Of a DNA stretch of 64,000 bases, positions 42,294 through 51,266 are shown piece by piece. The notes under the pieces are model-generated. The model had not been told where the DNA came from. It searched no databases and worked only from the letters and a program-made list of their open reading frames with translations. How positions within the stretch are numbered: the first letter of the stretch is position 1; each line of letters starts with the position of its first letter. A program made the position numbers and the translations under genes. This DNA comes from Neoaquamicrobium microcysteis (GTDB taxonomy: Bacteria > Pseudomonadota > Alphaproteobacteria > Rhizobiales > Rhizobiaceae): contig NZ_VSZS01000058.1 in the NCBI RefSeq assembly GCF_008180155.1, positions 62,001-126,000 of the forward strand, written 5' to 3'.

Positions 42294-45200
42294 ATGGATT
42301 GGACCGAGACTAGTCTCTGGAAAGGCGCGAGAGATCAACTTCAGGAAAGGGAGATGGCGGCGGTGTCAGCTGCATTGCGGTCTGCCCAGCTCTCGCTGCG
42401 TAGCGCTTCCACTGCCCCCCTAGATTTTACGCTACACGATGAGGGCCATAGTTTTCGTGTGGCAGAGAATATATTCTCGTTAATTCCCAAAGATGTTGAT
42501 CTAAATGCCTATGAATTGGCATTGTTACTGCTGAGTTCATATATTCACGATATTGGCATGTCGCCATCCCAATATATTGTTAATTTGCACTATAATTACT
42601 TAATTACCGGTGCTAAGGAAAGTCTAACAAATCAGCAGATAAGAGATTTTCAGCAATGGATCGATGCAGAATATTGGGGAATTTCTGTCCCGATTGCGGT
42701 CGACAAATTATCTTCTTCAGACTTGAGGCTCGTTGACGAGATCATTTCTTATTACTCTCGACATAAGCATAATGACTGGAGTGAGGAGTGGGCTCGTTCG
42801 GTACTTGGCGATCTACCGGACTCTCTCTATGCAAATTGGGTGGACGATACTGTAACGCTATGTCGGAGTCACCACGAAGGATTGGCAGCCTTACGTTCGG
42901 ACAGATTCGATGCGAAGCTGGTTGGTTCGAGGGGGCAGGCCGTAAATTTGCGGTACTTAGCCGCTCTACTACGTATCGCAGATGTTGTGGAGTTTGATCC
43001 CGAGAGGACGCCTAGTGTAATATTGGAACGCCGTGACATTGCTGCAAACAGCCGAATATATTGGATGCGCGATCACCAAATAGCGTTTCATCTCAATGCC
43101 GAAGACAGCAGCATCTCTCTCTCCGCACGGACACCAAACGCTCCTTTACATCGAGCAGTGTTAGATATTGTTCAGTCGGTTAATCACGAGCTAGCTGTGT
43201 GCGCGGCGCTTGAGCACGAAGGCCTCTTCGTAAAGGGAAAAATCCCGAGCCAACAGCGGAGCCGATATCGCTGGGGTTGGCCGTCTCAAATTGGGGTCGA
43301 TATCGCGGAGAAGGATGGAAGCTTCGTCTACATCGAAGGTGCATTCCGACCGGACACGAAACGCGTTCTCAATCTGCTGTCTGGCGTCGCGTTGTATGGA
43401 AATCCTCTAGCCGCAGTCCGCGAGTTGCTGCAGAACGCTGTTGACGCCGTAAAGGAGCAAATCGCCTATGAAAGGCTCGGACAAGAAGATTGTGGGTGTA
43501 CAGATTTCTCAGAAATTTGGAGCCAAGTTCACCATATAAAGCTAAGTATTGAAGAGGAGGCAGGAGACATTTGGCTCAGGTGTTCCGACGATGGCATCGG
43601 AATGACCCGTGACATTATCGAAAATCACTTGCTGGTGAGCGGTTCCCCACCAAGGGTTGCAAGCAGGACACTCGATCGTGAGGCTGCCGAACGAGGGTTT
43701 TCTGTCGGCAGAACCGGGCAGTTCGGGGTTGGAGCCCTGAGCTACTTTATGATCGCTGATCGATTGGAGATAACGACCAGGCAAAGTGCCGAGGCTGGGG
43801 ACATCGACCATTCCGGATGGCGATTCATCTCCGAAGGGTTGGGCACCTTTGGTGAGTTGATGCCCGCTAGTCGTTCCACGAAGGGGACTGAGGTGCGTCT
43901 TCGGCTAAGGCGTGACGCATTTGATTCCGCCCAGTCAGTATTTACGCAAATATCAGAATATATTTCGAAAACAGTTTCATTCCTTCCCTGCAAACTGGAA
44001 TTCAAAGACAATATAGGAGAAGAGAGCCCACTCGTTCTTCAAGCGGGATGGGCATTTCCGGCGGCAAAATTCTCCAGCTCCTGCTTGCCCCCAGTTTACG
44101 CGTCTCGACCTCCAGCTGATGCCTCGTCAGCCCGCATCAAACAAGCAGAAATGGAATTCGAAGAACGTCAACGCATGAGAGGCGACGCGTTGACGAGGTT
44201 GAAGTGGCTTGGTCCTGAAGAGATAGTATTGGGAGACCCGAAGGTTCGGGTAAGAGTCTGGCTGCCGTACTTTGAGCTAGAGCATGGCAACTGCGCCGTT
44301 TACATGGATATCGATGGCAGCACTCTAGCGTGGCTTCCCAGCGGCGACCACTTTCTGAGAGCTGAGAAATGCCTTAAAGTTTCGTGGCGCGGCTTTGGAG
44401 TCCACGAGTCGCCTCTCGATATACACGACCGCGTTCTCGCGCAGGTCGATGTCAGCGATGGTGGCATAATCTCCGTGGCGCGGGAGAGCCTGACTTTTCG
44501 AACCGACGAGTGTAGCAAATTCATCGCTGAAGCCGCGCAAAGGTTGCGCGAGCGTTTTTTGCGCGAGAATGATACTTCTCCGTTTAAATTTGTCAGTTCT
44601 TCGATTCTGAAAATGAGTGGCAAGAGGAACGATGGACAGCTCCACTGGAGGGACAATAACAACCAATGGAGCGTCTTAGCGCCGCCTTTTGCGCAAGTGC
44701 TGAGGTTCGTTTACGATCGCGAACTGACAGGTGGAGAAACAACTAATGCGGGCCGGTCAGTTCAGAGACTATTCGAGCTAACAAGTGGGAGCACCCCAAC
44801 TCGAATTTCGGACAACATTAATGGGGGGCGTATTGTGTACACGCGCGACCATTCAAAATTCTCTATTCTTCAAACGGCCATTTTGTGGGATGAGCACCCC
44901 ACGGAGTTCACTTGGGGGCCTCGTAAATTTCCTCCCTCACTCGCACAGCTTGTCGCTTTGAGTGTGGATGGAAAAATCGAATTGAACGGTGATCATCCTT
45001 TCGCCGCCGGCGCTTCTCCCTATGGATATCCCAGCTTTGGCGCCCTAGACGAGCACTGTGCTGACGAGTTACTGCGATCGACAGTGATTAAGAACCTGTG
45101 CTGGTATTCCCTAGAGAGCTGGAGCAGTTTAGGAGAAAGGTATCCTATTCTTAAGAGACGGATAATGGATGCAATTGGTAACACTTTGGATAGTAGAATC

Positions 45201-45416
45201 GATGCGTGGGTTGTTTCAGGTGCGGATGAATTCGTCTACACACTAGATGATACTGGCATTCACTACAGAAAACAGCCTTTCAGCTTCGAATATTTAGAAG
45301 CTTATGACGGAAGAATATTCAAGATCGATGAGGAAGAAGATCATTGGATTATTATAAAAGATTCAAAGGCTGAAGGAAGTGTGAAAAAAGCTGTAACTGG
45401 AACAGTAACTTTCTGA
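42294..45416 (+). CDS. HD domain fused to Hsp90-like (GHKL) ATPase, candidate defence protein
   Basis: The product has 1,040 residues. An HD phosphohydrolase-like domain fills about 40-240: His48 and His52 (LHDEGHSFRV), His85-Asp86 (SYIHDIGM), His193-His194 (RSHHEG) and Asp230 (RIADVVEF). A GHKL/Hsp90-type ATPase follows: N-box Glu377...Asn381-Ala-Val-Asp384, G1 box DDGIGM at 432-437 and G2 box GQFGVG at 475-480, then a GTEVRLRLR strand. About 500 further residues match nothing I know. HD-CE plus Hsp90-like ATPase pairings are described in bacterial conflict systems; an anti-phage or stress role is inferred. GGAGGG precedes the ATG. Codon use is foreign and AT-rich. Confidence 0.85.
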   Translation: MDWTETSLWKGARDQLQEREMAAVSAALRSAQLSLRSASTAPLDFTLHDEGHSFRVAENIFSLIPKDVDLNAYELALLLLSSYIHDIGMSPSQYIVNLHYNYLITGAKESLTNQQIRDFQQWIDAEYWGISVPIAVDKLSSSDLRLVDEIISYYSRHKHNDWSEEWARSVLGDLPDSLYANWVDDTVTLCRSHHEGLAALRSDRFDAKLVGSRGQAVNLRYLAALLRIADVVEFDPERTPSVILERRDIAANSRIYWMRDHQIAFHLNAEDSSISLSARTPNAPLHRAVLDIVQSVNHELAVCAALEHEGLFVKGKIPSQQRSRYRWGWPSQIGVDIAEKDGSFVYIEGAFRPDTKRVLNLLSGVALYGNPLAAVRELLQNAVDAVKEQIAYERLGQEDCGCTDFSEIWSQVHHIKLSIEEEAGDIWLRCSDDGIGMTRDIIENHLLVSGSPPRVASRTLDREAAERGFSVGRTGQFGVGALSYFMIADRLEITTRQSAEAGDIDHSGWRFISEGLGTFGELMPASRSTKGTEVRLRLRRDAFDSAQSVFTQISEYISKTVSFLPCKLEFKDNIGEESPLVLQAGWAFPAAKFSSSCLPPVYASRPPADASSARIKQAEMEFEERQRMRGDALTRLKWLGPEEIVLGDPKVRVRVWLPYFELEHGNCAVYMDIDGSTLAWLPSGDHFLRAEKCLKVSWRGFGVHESPLDIHDRVLAQVDVSDGGIISVARESLTFRTDECSKFIAEAAQRLRERFLRENDTSPFKFVSSSILKMSGKRNDGQLHWRDNNNQWSVLAPPFAQVLRFVYDRELTGGETTNAGRSVQRLFELTSGSTPTRISDNINGGRIVYTRDHSKFSILQTAILWDEHPTEFTWGPRKFPPSLAQLVALSVDGKIELNGDHPFAAGASPYGYPSFGALDEHCADELLRSTVIKNLCWYSLESWSSLGERYPILKRRIMDAIGNTLDSRIDAWVVSGADEFVYTLDDTGIHYRKQPFSFEYLEAYDGRIFKIDEEEDHWIIIKDSKAEGSVKKAVTGTVTF

Positions 45417-45583
45417 TGGTTTCCGTATTTTGGAATGATCGCTTGGCCGATGTTGACGGCGATAAGAGGTGGACAACATCACTGAAGTCCATTTGGGGGT
45501 CGAAAAGGCTTAGGCCGTGAACCCCTAAGCGCTGGGTGATTGAGGCGCTGGAAAGCAATTAACCGGCGGTCTACAACCTGACT

Positions 45584-45865
45584 ATGCCGCTCGCCCGCAA
45601 AATAATTCTGCACGTTCCGGGTGAGACCTTGATGGCTTTGTTGAGCAATGTCTGAATGTCGGTGTGTCGCTCGTGACCGTGGTCGGACTGGGCTGCGCGA
45701 AGGTTGAAGACATTATCGACCAGATTGTCGTTGGTGACGGAAGCGACGAAGCACGCTTTCTATGCACAACTTCTCATGCAGGTGAGCCATTTGAAGGTGT
45801 GTTGAACATGGGCAAGGGCATGGGAGTTTGAGCGCGGTGATCCCGTCGAAGAGGTTCGGCTGTAA
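45584..45865 (+). pseudogene. Decayed small gene, three reading frames
   Basis: Three pieces in different frames together make one product of about 90 residues: MPLARKIILHVPGETLMALLSN (stop after about 23 codons), then VGVSLVTVVGLGCAKVEDIID to TTSHAGEPFEGVLNM, then RAWEFERGDPVEEVRL before a TAA at 45863-45865. At least two frameshifts separate them. The pieces read as a coherent alpha/beta protein, so a gene once existed here. I do not recognise the family. Confidence 0.6.
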
Positions 45866-45925
45866 GAGTCATTAACCGTCCCAATTTAGGCTTCCATGCC
45901 ACGCCATTTCTGATGCAGGCTCCGC

Positions 45926-46580
45926 ATGAGCCGATATGATCCGACTGACTCGGAATGGTGCGTCATCGAGCGGCTGTCGCTTAACAAGTCCCGAGGCGTG
46001 CCGCGTGTTGATGATCGGCGCGTGTTGAACGGCATCTTCTGGATGCTGCGATCGGGTGCGCGCTGGAGCGATCTGCCCGAGCGATACGGCCCACGCACCA
46101 CCTGCTACAATCGCTTCGTCCGATAGCGGAGAGCAGGTGTAGGGGACCGCCTCATGGAGGTTATCACCAAAGCCCATGATGGCAAAGGTGCAGATGATCG
46201 ATGCCTCAATTGTTCGCGTCCATCAGCAGGGCGCGACGGCAAAATAGGGACTGGGATCATTGTCTCGTTCGTTCCCGAGGCGGGCTGACGACAAAATCCA
46301 TGCTCTTTTCGACGCCCAAGGCAGACCGATCAAGCAGACGCTCACGGCGGGCCAGATGAGTGACATCGCCTCCGCACCGGACTTGATCAAAGATTGCCGG
46401 AGGGTGCCATGCTACTCGCTGACAAGACGTATGCTGCCACGCATTACGAACTCCTGTCACCGAGCGAAAGGCGTGGGCCAACATTCCGCCCAAGGCCAGC
46501 CGCAAGGATGCGATCTACGGTTAGATTTCTTTCCGCACATTGAGTTGGCGCGTAGGTATGTATCCATCGTGCTGATTTAG
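45926..46580 (+). pseudogene. Degraded IS5-family transposase
   Basis: The start MSRYDPTDSEWCVIERL with GVPRVDDRRVLNGIFWMLRSGARWSDLPERYGP is the N terminus of an IS5-type (IS427-like) transposase. A TAG replaces the Trp codon after NRFVR, a frameshift follows, KVQMIDASIVRVHQQGATAK appears in a second frame, and KIHALFDAQGRPIKQTLTAGQMSDIASAPDLIKD in a third. The 3' end is lost. It cannot encode a working enzyme, and I could not find its terminal inverted repeats. Confidence 0.88.
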
Positions 46581-46853
46581 GTGTCCAAAGCTCCTTACTC
46601 TACGTGTGGACGTAGGATTTGCTTGCGCCCTGCCCGTGGCACGGTTCGCTACGGGCAGGGTAGCCTCGTTTCCGTCAGGACACTTATGCTTCTAAGTCTT
46701 GCTCATTCGCAGCGCCAAGAGAACTTCAATCCCCTTTCAGCTATCGTGGTTAGTACGAAATACATCGATCTTATCTCCAGACTCGGTTCCTGCCTCGATT
46801 GCATGACTGACTGAGCTGCTATAGACGGCCGGGAATAAGCCTATCGGGCAAAG

Positions 46854-47279
46854 CTAATCGCATCTGTCGGAGATAGTCTGTACTGTTAAGGGACTGTCTA
46901 GGGTCGCTTTATCCTCCCCTGGAAGGCACCCCAACTCGGGAAAGAACTTCTCCAGTTCGGCATGGGTGACCATAGGTGCCCCTGCGGACAGGTCACGGAC
47001 CACGGGAGCCTTATGAGCGACAGTCGTCGTGCCCGTTGCAACACCGATTGTCAGTCGGGAATTGCGGCGCTCGATTGGGGCGAGCACTTTCCGCAACGTC
47101 TCAAAGTCATCCATCATGCGGGCAAGCTTCATCTCGCTGGCCTTGCGTTGATTGATAAGCAATGCGTTGTCGGTGGTAAGGCGGGTAACTTCCGCCTTCA
47201 ACTGGGCAATTTCGGTGCTGTTGTCGATTGCTTCAAGCTTGGCGAGGAGTTCCTCGCGGGTTTCTGGTTTCTTGGCCAT
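46854..47279 (-). CDS. Small coiled-coil protein of unknown function
   Basis: The gene encodes 141 residues: a charged, Leu-rich coiled-coil N-terminal half (about residues 5-65) and a polar second half. The ATG follows AGGAGG at good spacing, 14 bp from the stop of the preceding small gene, so it is co-transcribed with the minus-strand run. It is the last gene of that run. I recognise no domain; small coiled-coil proteins of this kind are common in phage and satellite genomes. Confidence 0.65.
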   Translation of the reverse strand: MAKKPETREELLAKLEAIDNSTEIAQLKAEVTRLTTDNALLINQRKASEMKLARMMDDFETLRKVLAPIERRNSRLTIGVATGTTTVAHKAPVVRDLSAGAPMVTHAELEKFFPELGCLPGEDKATLDSPLTVQTISDRCD

Positions 47280-47293
47280 GGTAGTGGCTCCTC

Positions 47294-47464
47294 CTATTCG
47301 TCGTCTTCTTCGTCGGTGATCGGCGTGATGCCGTTCGCGATGCGCAGGGAGTTTTCAAGGCGCTTGGCGATCCGAGTGATGTTGCGCGCGTCGTCGGCGT
47401 AGTAGGTGCCGACAGCGGCAAGGTCGGCTGCGGTTTCGCGCAACGTGGTAATGATGGCTTCCAT
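47294..47464 (-). CDS. 56-residue acidic protein
   Basis: This short frame codes for 56 residues beginning MEAIITTLRETAADLAAVGT and ending with an acidic DEEDDE. It is helical and soluble, with no known motif. It lies 14 bp before the next gene in the same direction and continues the tightly packed minus-strand run of the element. The spacing and the intact frame support it. Confidence 0.55.
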   Translation of the reverse strand: MEAIITTLRETAADLAAVGTYYADDARNITRIAKRLENSLRIANGITPITDEEDDE

Positions 47465-47497
47465 TAAGGATGCCCTTTCAGTCAGGGCGAATAGCGC

Positions 47498-47599
47498 CTA
47501 CGGCGCGATGAGCGGTAGAGACGCGAACACGTCGCTGAGGACCGCAATCATGAGGGTCGTGATTGTCACGATGTAGAGGGCAACGGCGATGTTGAGCAT
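47498..47599 (-). CDS. 33-residue predicted membrane peptide
   Basis: The frame encodes 33 residues that form one long hydrophobic segment (LNIAVALYIVTITTLMIAVL), with almost no soluble part. It lies 33 bp before the 56-residue gene and 11 bp after the 88-residue gene in the same direction. The ribosome-binding site is weak. Such single-helix peptides occur in phage and toxin modules; no function is assigned. Confidence 0.45.
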   Translation of the reverse strand: MLNIAVALYIVTITTLMIAVLSDVFASLPLIAP

Positions 47600-47610
47600 G
47601 ACGGTGCGCC

Positions 47611-47877
47611 TCAGTCGGCATCCGGCAGCGAGTGCCACCACATGTCGTATGCGTCCCCAAGCTTGTGGGGCTTGAGCTTGCCGGTGACGAAGTCGGCAAC
47701 GACACGGCGTGCAAACGGATCGTCCGTTCGGGAAGCGGCGTACATGAGCGATGCCCAGCGCTCGGACCCGATGGCTTCCGATGCGAATGGCTCGACCTCG
47801 TCAATGGCCGTCTGGGCCACGCTGGCGGCTGTAGCAGCGTCAAGGCCGGTAGGCCTCCACGATGCGCGCCACGGCAT
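47611..47877 (-). CDS. Small protein overlapping its upstream neighbour
   Basis: The gene encodes 88 residues, rich in Ala and acidic residues, ending DAYDMWWHSLPDAD. Its ATG lies 38 bp inside the 3' end of the upstream acidic-protein gene, so translation would be coupled. The first dozen residues are encoded in the overlap and may not be part of the real protein. No family recognised. Confidence 0.5.
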   Translation of the reverse strand: MPWRASWRPTGLDAATAASVAQTAIDEVEPFASEAIGSERWASLMYAASRTDDPFARRVVADFVTGKLKPHKLGDAYDMWWHSLPDAD

Positions 47878-48346
47878 CCTGAGGGTCCCCTGTGGCCACC
47901 AGCGTGGTCACACCGTCTTTAAAGTCTTCCGGGGTGAAGCAAGCCGCTATGTCGTCGGCAGTCTCAGACAGGGACGGCTCAACGTCCTGAATTTCTAGCT
48001 GGTCCTTGAGGGCCTCAAGGTCCTCGTCGCTGATTTCGTCAAGCTGGTCCTCGGCAGCATGGGCAGCGGGATCGGTCCCAGCCGGGACACCGCGAGGGTC
48101 CAAGGCTTGCATGGCCGCAGGGTGTTCCTGAGGGACTGCATTGCTCGGACCCAGCCCAAGGGACGCCGCCACGTCCTCAGCCACGTAGGTATTGAGGCCC
48201 GGAACAAAGACCATTCCAGCGGGGGCAGTGTCGGGCACCTCTGCCCGTGAATAGTCGGGGGCGCTGCTGCGCACCGTCCATCCTGAACTGGGGTCCATAG
48301 GGTTCGGGAGGCCCATATGGCCGTGATTGTCGTTGAAGTCGTGCAT
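47840..48346 (-). CDS. Acidic protein of unknown function in the phage-like run
   Basis: The product has 168 residues. The N-terminal third is Pro/Gly-rich and low in complexity; the C-terminal two-thirds is strongly acidic and helical (DQLDEISDEDLEALKDQLEIQDVEPSL). Such a disordered-then-acidic-helical layout occurs in phage scaffolding proteins, but the similarity is only in composition. It lies 15 bp downstream of the zinc-knuckle gene in the same direction. Confidence 0.6.
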   Translation of the reverse strand: MHDFNDNHGHMGLPNPMDPSSGWTVRSSAPDYSRAEVPDTAPAGMVFVPGLNTYVAEDVAASLGLGPSNAVPQEHPAAMQALDPRGVPAGTDPAAHAAEDQLDEISDEDLEALKDQLEIQDVEPSLSETADDIAACFTPEDFKDGVTTLVATGDPQDAVARIVEAYRP

Positions 48347-48361
48347 GTGGTGATCGTCTTT

Positions 48362-49135
48362 CTAAAGGAGCTTGGCGGCTCTGAGTGCCGCTTTGGCGTA
48401 GTCGAGAATGGTCATTTCCTGCCCGTCGCTGGTTGAGACAGGGGAAGACCAAAAGGATGCGCCGTAAATCTCACGGGCATGTTTGGTGAAGTCGCGCCCA
48501 AGGTGCCGGTGGGTTGCTCCTGAGACTTCCTTGCGCATGGTCGTGCTGCCCATGGTCTTGTGGAAGTCGCCCAGCAGCGCCCCGGCTCGGGTACAGAGAA
48601 ACCGCTCCCGGTTCTCCCAAAGGCCCCCAGCGGGACCCCCATAGTAAACCGCCATCCAGCCCATGAGCGCCAAGGCGTGGGTAACGGCCTCGGTATAGGT
48701 GCGCCGGTCCTTGTGCTGCCAATTCGCCAGAAGACCATGGGCCTTGGCGATCTGCGGCAGCTTGGGGTGAATGTCACCGGGGCCGAGCATGAAAGATGGC
48801 GGGAGGGTCTTGAGGGTCTCAAGGGCCTTGAGGTCCCCGGTGATCCGCTGGGCCTTAACGGGGTCTGTGGCGAGGTAGAGCGTGATTGCCTTTCTGAAGA
48901 TGGGAAGTTCGTTGCGAGCCGGGAGGCGCGCCACGGGGTCACCACGCTGGCTTGCGAGGTCGCGATGAGGTCCACAATAGCGGGAGACACCAGCGCAGTT
49001 CTTGAGACAGCGAGGACACTGGCATGGTTTGGTTTCGTTGATGATCTGGCGGCGTCTTAGCTGGGCCGCATTGTTGGGCGCTTGGGCTCCCACACGCCAA
49101 TCGCGTGGACGCCCCCGCGTGACAGGGGATGCCAT
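48362..49135 (-). CDS. Zinc-knuckle protein of unknown function
   Basis: The product has 257 residues from the ATG at 49135 (AAGGAACC upstream). A Cys/His cluster at about residues 40-65 (CQCPRCLKNC, then YCGPHRDL and QRGDP) resembles the small zinc motif that precedes HNH endonuclease or phage DNA-binding domains, where Cys-x2-Cys is followed by Cys-x2-His and a GDP motif. I see no HNH motif after it. The rest is mostly helical. It is part of the minus-strand run and might act in element DNA processing, which is unproven. Confidence 0.6.
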   Translation of the reverse strand: MASPVTRGRPRDWRVGAQAPNNAAQLRRRQIINETKPCQCPRCLKNCAGVSRYCGPHRDLASQRGDPVARLPARNELPIFRKAITLYLATDPVKAQRITGDLKALETLKTLPPSFMLGPGDIHPKLPQIAKAHGLLANWQHKDRRTYTEAVTHALALMGWMAVYYGGPAGGLWENRERFLCTRAGALLGDFHKTMGSTTMRKEVSGATHRHLGRDFTKHAREIYGASFWSSPVSTSDGQEMTILDYAKAALRAAKLL

Positions 49136-49628
49136 AGGGTTCCTTGGGGTGATGGTTGATGGTCGGACTAGCCGAGAAGGAAGGGAGTGGGCAGGAGGTG
49201 GAGTAACTCGCGCGCCCATTGACAGACTTGGCGTGAGACGGGCTTGCGCCCGTTCTTGGGAAAGCTTGAGGTGTCCAATGGGATCGCGAGGCCTAGTCCG
49301 CTCGGGAAGACCGAAACGGAGACAGTGATTGGAAAGACCAGAAGTGGAATACTCCTCTTTGTCTTCCCCAACTCGGTCTGTCGTGAAGTGCTGGTGCTGC
49401 TGTCGGGTATGTCATGACCGGGCACCGCCCGGCTCCAATCCATGAGGGTCCGACGATACCACCAGATAGGGACATAGATGGTTTGATAGCTAGGAAGTAC
49501 CCGCCCAGCGGGACCTCATGAGCCCTTTATATATAGGCGGATGGTTGACACGAAACCCAGCGTTTGCACGGGTTGCAGATTGGTTTTCCGTTCTGGCCGA
49601 CACGACGCAAGGTTGACACTACCCAGCT
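49136..49628. other. 493-bp gap in the element
   Basis: No gene with a credible start or ribosome-binding site is visible. It contains CTATATATA at 49528-49536 (in the sequence TTTATATATAGGC), a possible promoter region for the downstream minus-strand genes at 49135. Frames on both strands are broken or low in complexity. Confidence 0.45.
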
Positions 49629-50153
49629 TCAAGCTGCCTTGGCGACAGCCTCAAAAGCCACGCCGTCCTCCCATGAGCCAATGACGGGCCAGTCAGTCAG
49701 CCGTGGCGGGCGGCTCCTCAGGTGCTTCGAAACAGCTTCGGCACTGATACCAACCCGCTGGCCGATGGCGCGCATCGACAGCCCAACATCATCGTGCAGC
49801 TTCTCGATTTCCGTCTGTGGCTCGTTGGTTGCCTCAAGGTTGCGAGCAAGGAGAACCATCCCTGAGGGAAGAATAACGTCGTACCTTTTGGTTGGCGCGC
49901 CCCTGCCAGTGCGACGATGGATCACCTCTCCCTGACACAAGCGTCGGGCGTCCTGAGTAATCCCATAGCGGCCTCTGGCGTCCCTCTGGACGATTCCGAG
50001 ACAGGCAAGCCGTCTCAGGACATCGGCGGTGGTCGTGTTAAACGTCACCGCAAGCGCAGCGAATGGCAGGTAGCCGGTGTGCCATGCGCCGCTGGCATCG
50101 CGGATTTCACCTAGTGTCGTGGACACGCATTGGACGATTTGGCCTTCGCTCAT
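49629..50153 (-). CDS. Putative DNA-binding regulator with two HTH regions
   Basis: The product has 174 residues. One helical region near 25-70 (LPFAALAVTFNTTTADVLRRLACLGIVQRDARGRYGIT) reads as a winged helix, and a second near 122-145 (LSMRAIGQRVGISAEAVSKHL) as a classical helix-turn-helix. It could regulate the integrase or act as a replication or excision factor; neither can be decided. The ATG at 50153 follows AGGAG, which makes the start firm. Confidence 0.65.
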   Translation of the reverse strand: MSEGQIVQCVSTTLGEIRDASGAWHTGYLPFAALAVTFNTTTADVLRRLACLGIVQRDARGRYGITQDARRLCQGEVIHRRTGRGAPTKRYDVILPSGMVLLARNLEATNEPQTEIEKLHDDVGLSMRAIGQRVGISAEAVSKHLRSRPPRLTDWPVIGSWEDGVAFEAVAKAA

Positions 50154-50294
50154 AGTTCTCCTTGCGATTGATGGCTGCTCTTTGAGTCGTGGGGGGCACC
50201 TGAGGGCGCTGGGCTTCTCGGCGGTATAGGCGCAGCGGGAAACGCCTGACGCGCTCCCATGACTCCCTGAGGTCCCCTGTGGGCATCCTCTGGT

Positions 50295-50822
50295 TTACTG
50301 GTGCACCGACTGCTTCTGCCGCTTCGATGGTGTCGGGTTGCCGTGCCGGAAGTCCTCAAGTTCCCCGGGGGAGCATGAAGACGCAAAACGTGGCGGTATC
50401 AGTGACCATGTATCCGCTGGGCGGCGCTGCTCCTGGGCGATGATTTCGCGGATGGCGTCATAGGAGAGATAGAGGGTGTCGCCGGGTGCCCAGTCGAGAA
50501 GCCGGAAGGCCCATAGCGTGTCCACGATTTCAAGGATGACGGGCACGGTGACGTTGTGCGCGCCTCTCACTTCATACTGGTTTGACAGTGAGACGCCTTC
50601 CGGTTCCATGGCTCCCGCGTGGGCTAGCCTTCGGGCAGCACGGGACTTGCGAATATGGTCAGGGGCATTGCGGCGCTTCTCTGCCTCGCGCCAGCGCTCG
50701 GATGAAAGGTGCGGCGGGCAGAAGGACGGGAATGTGGAAGCGAGGGACTTCCCCCCGGTTGCGGGCTGCTTCATTGCATCGGTGGTCGCGACGATCTCGG
50801 GACCGCGCTTGTAGTTCGCCAT
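50295..50822 (-). CDS. Hypothetical protein between integrase and HTH gene
   Basis: The product has 175 residues from the ATG at 50822. It is soluble, with a basic N-terminal half and a middle part ILEIVDTLWAFRLLDWAPGDTLYLSYDAIREII that looks folded. The ribosome-binding site is weak (GAAG), and the open frame extends further upstream without a better start. It is in the same direction as the integrase. I recognise no family; small DNA-binding accessory proteins occur at this position in many integrative elements. Confidence 0.5.
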   Translation of the reverse strand: MANYKRGPEIVATTDAMKQPATGGKSLASTFPSFCPPHLSSERWREAEKRRNAPDHIRKSRAARRLAHAGAMEPEGVSLSNQYEVRGAHNVTVPVILEIVDTLWAFRLLDWAPGDTLYLSYDAIREIIAQEQRRPADTWSLIPPRFASSCSPGELEDFRHGNPTPSKRQKQSVHQ

Positions 50823-51266
50823 ATCGGCTTCGCTATATGTAGTGTTGATCGGTGTCGAATGCACTAGATGTGCTATCGGGCTGCGGCGGCTACAATTCGG
50901 ACCACCAAGAGAAAAACAGGGAGCGCACCAGAGGACGCACGACGACGTCTTGCTAGTCTCTGTATGAGGGGGAAACGGAAATCCGACCGGCTTGACTGGC
51001 ACACTTGATGGCCCCTCAGGGACCCTAAAAGGCCCCATGAGCAGCGTTCACCATCTCATGGTGGTCCGGTTTCTGAATGAGAATGATTACCTGTAGCGGC
51101 GCCCAGTCAGTACAGTGACCGATCGGGAGGTGTGGTTTCGGTGTGCTGTATGGGGGGGAAATCCCTGCGCTACCAGAAAACCCCTGATAACGCAGTGACT
51201 TAGATGAGTTTCATGGCAGGGCAGACGTGTCACGCAGCAACCGAGCCCGTGGGAGCCTCAAGGAGG
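50823..51266. other. 444-bp gap in the element with a short inverted repeat
   Basis: No convincing gene is visible. A perfect 6-bp inverted repeat CACCAT-CTC-ATGGTG occurs at 51048-51062, and a hairpin AGCCTC-AAG-GAGGCT overlaps the integrase stop at 51254-51268. These could be operator or 3'-end structures. It should contain the promoter for the gene at 50822. Confidence 0.4.

Noticed and set aside
50150-50386. A 78-codon minus-strand frame whose TGA overlaps the ATG of the HTH regulator gene; also a 36-codon version from 50260.
   Set aside because: It overlaps the upstream gene by 92 bp, is low in complexity, and the possible ribosome-binding site is too close to the ATG.
51048-51062. CACCAT-CTC-ATGGTG inverted repeat as a regulator operator.
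   Set aside because: Perfect but only six bases per arm, in a gap with no other evidence; noted in the gap description only.
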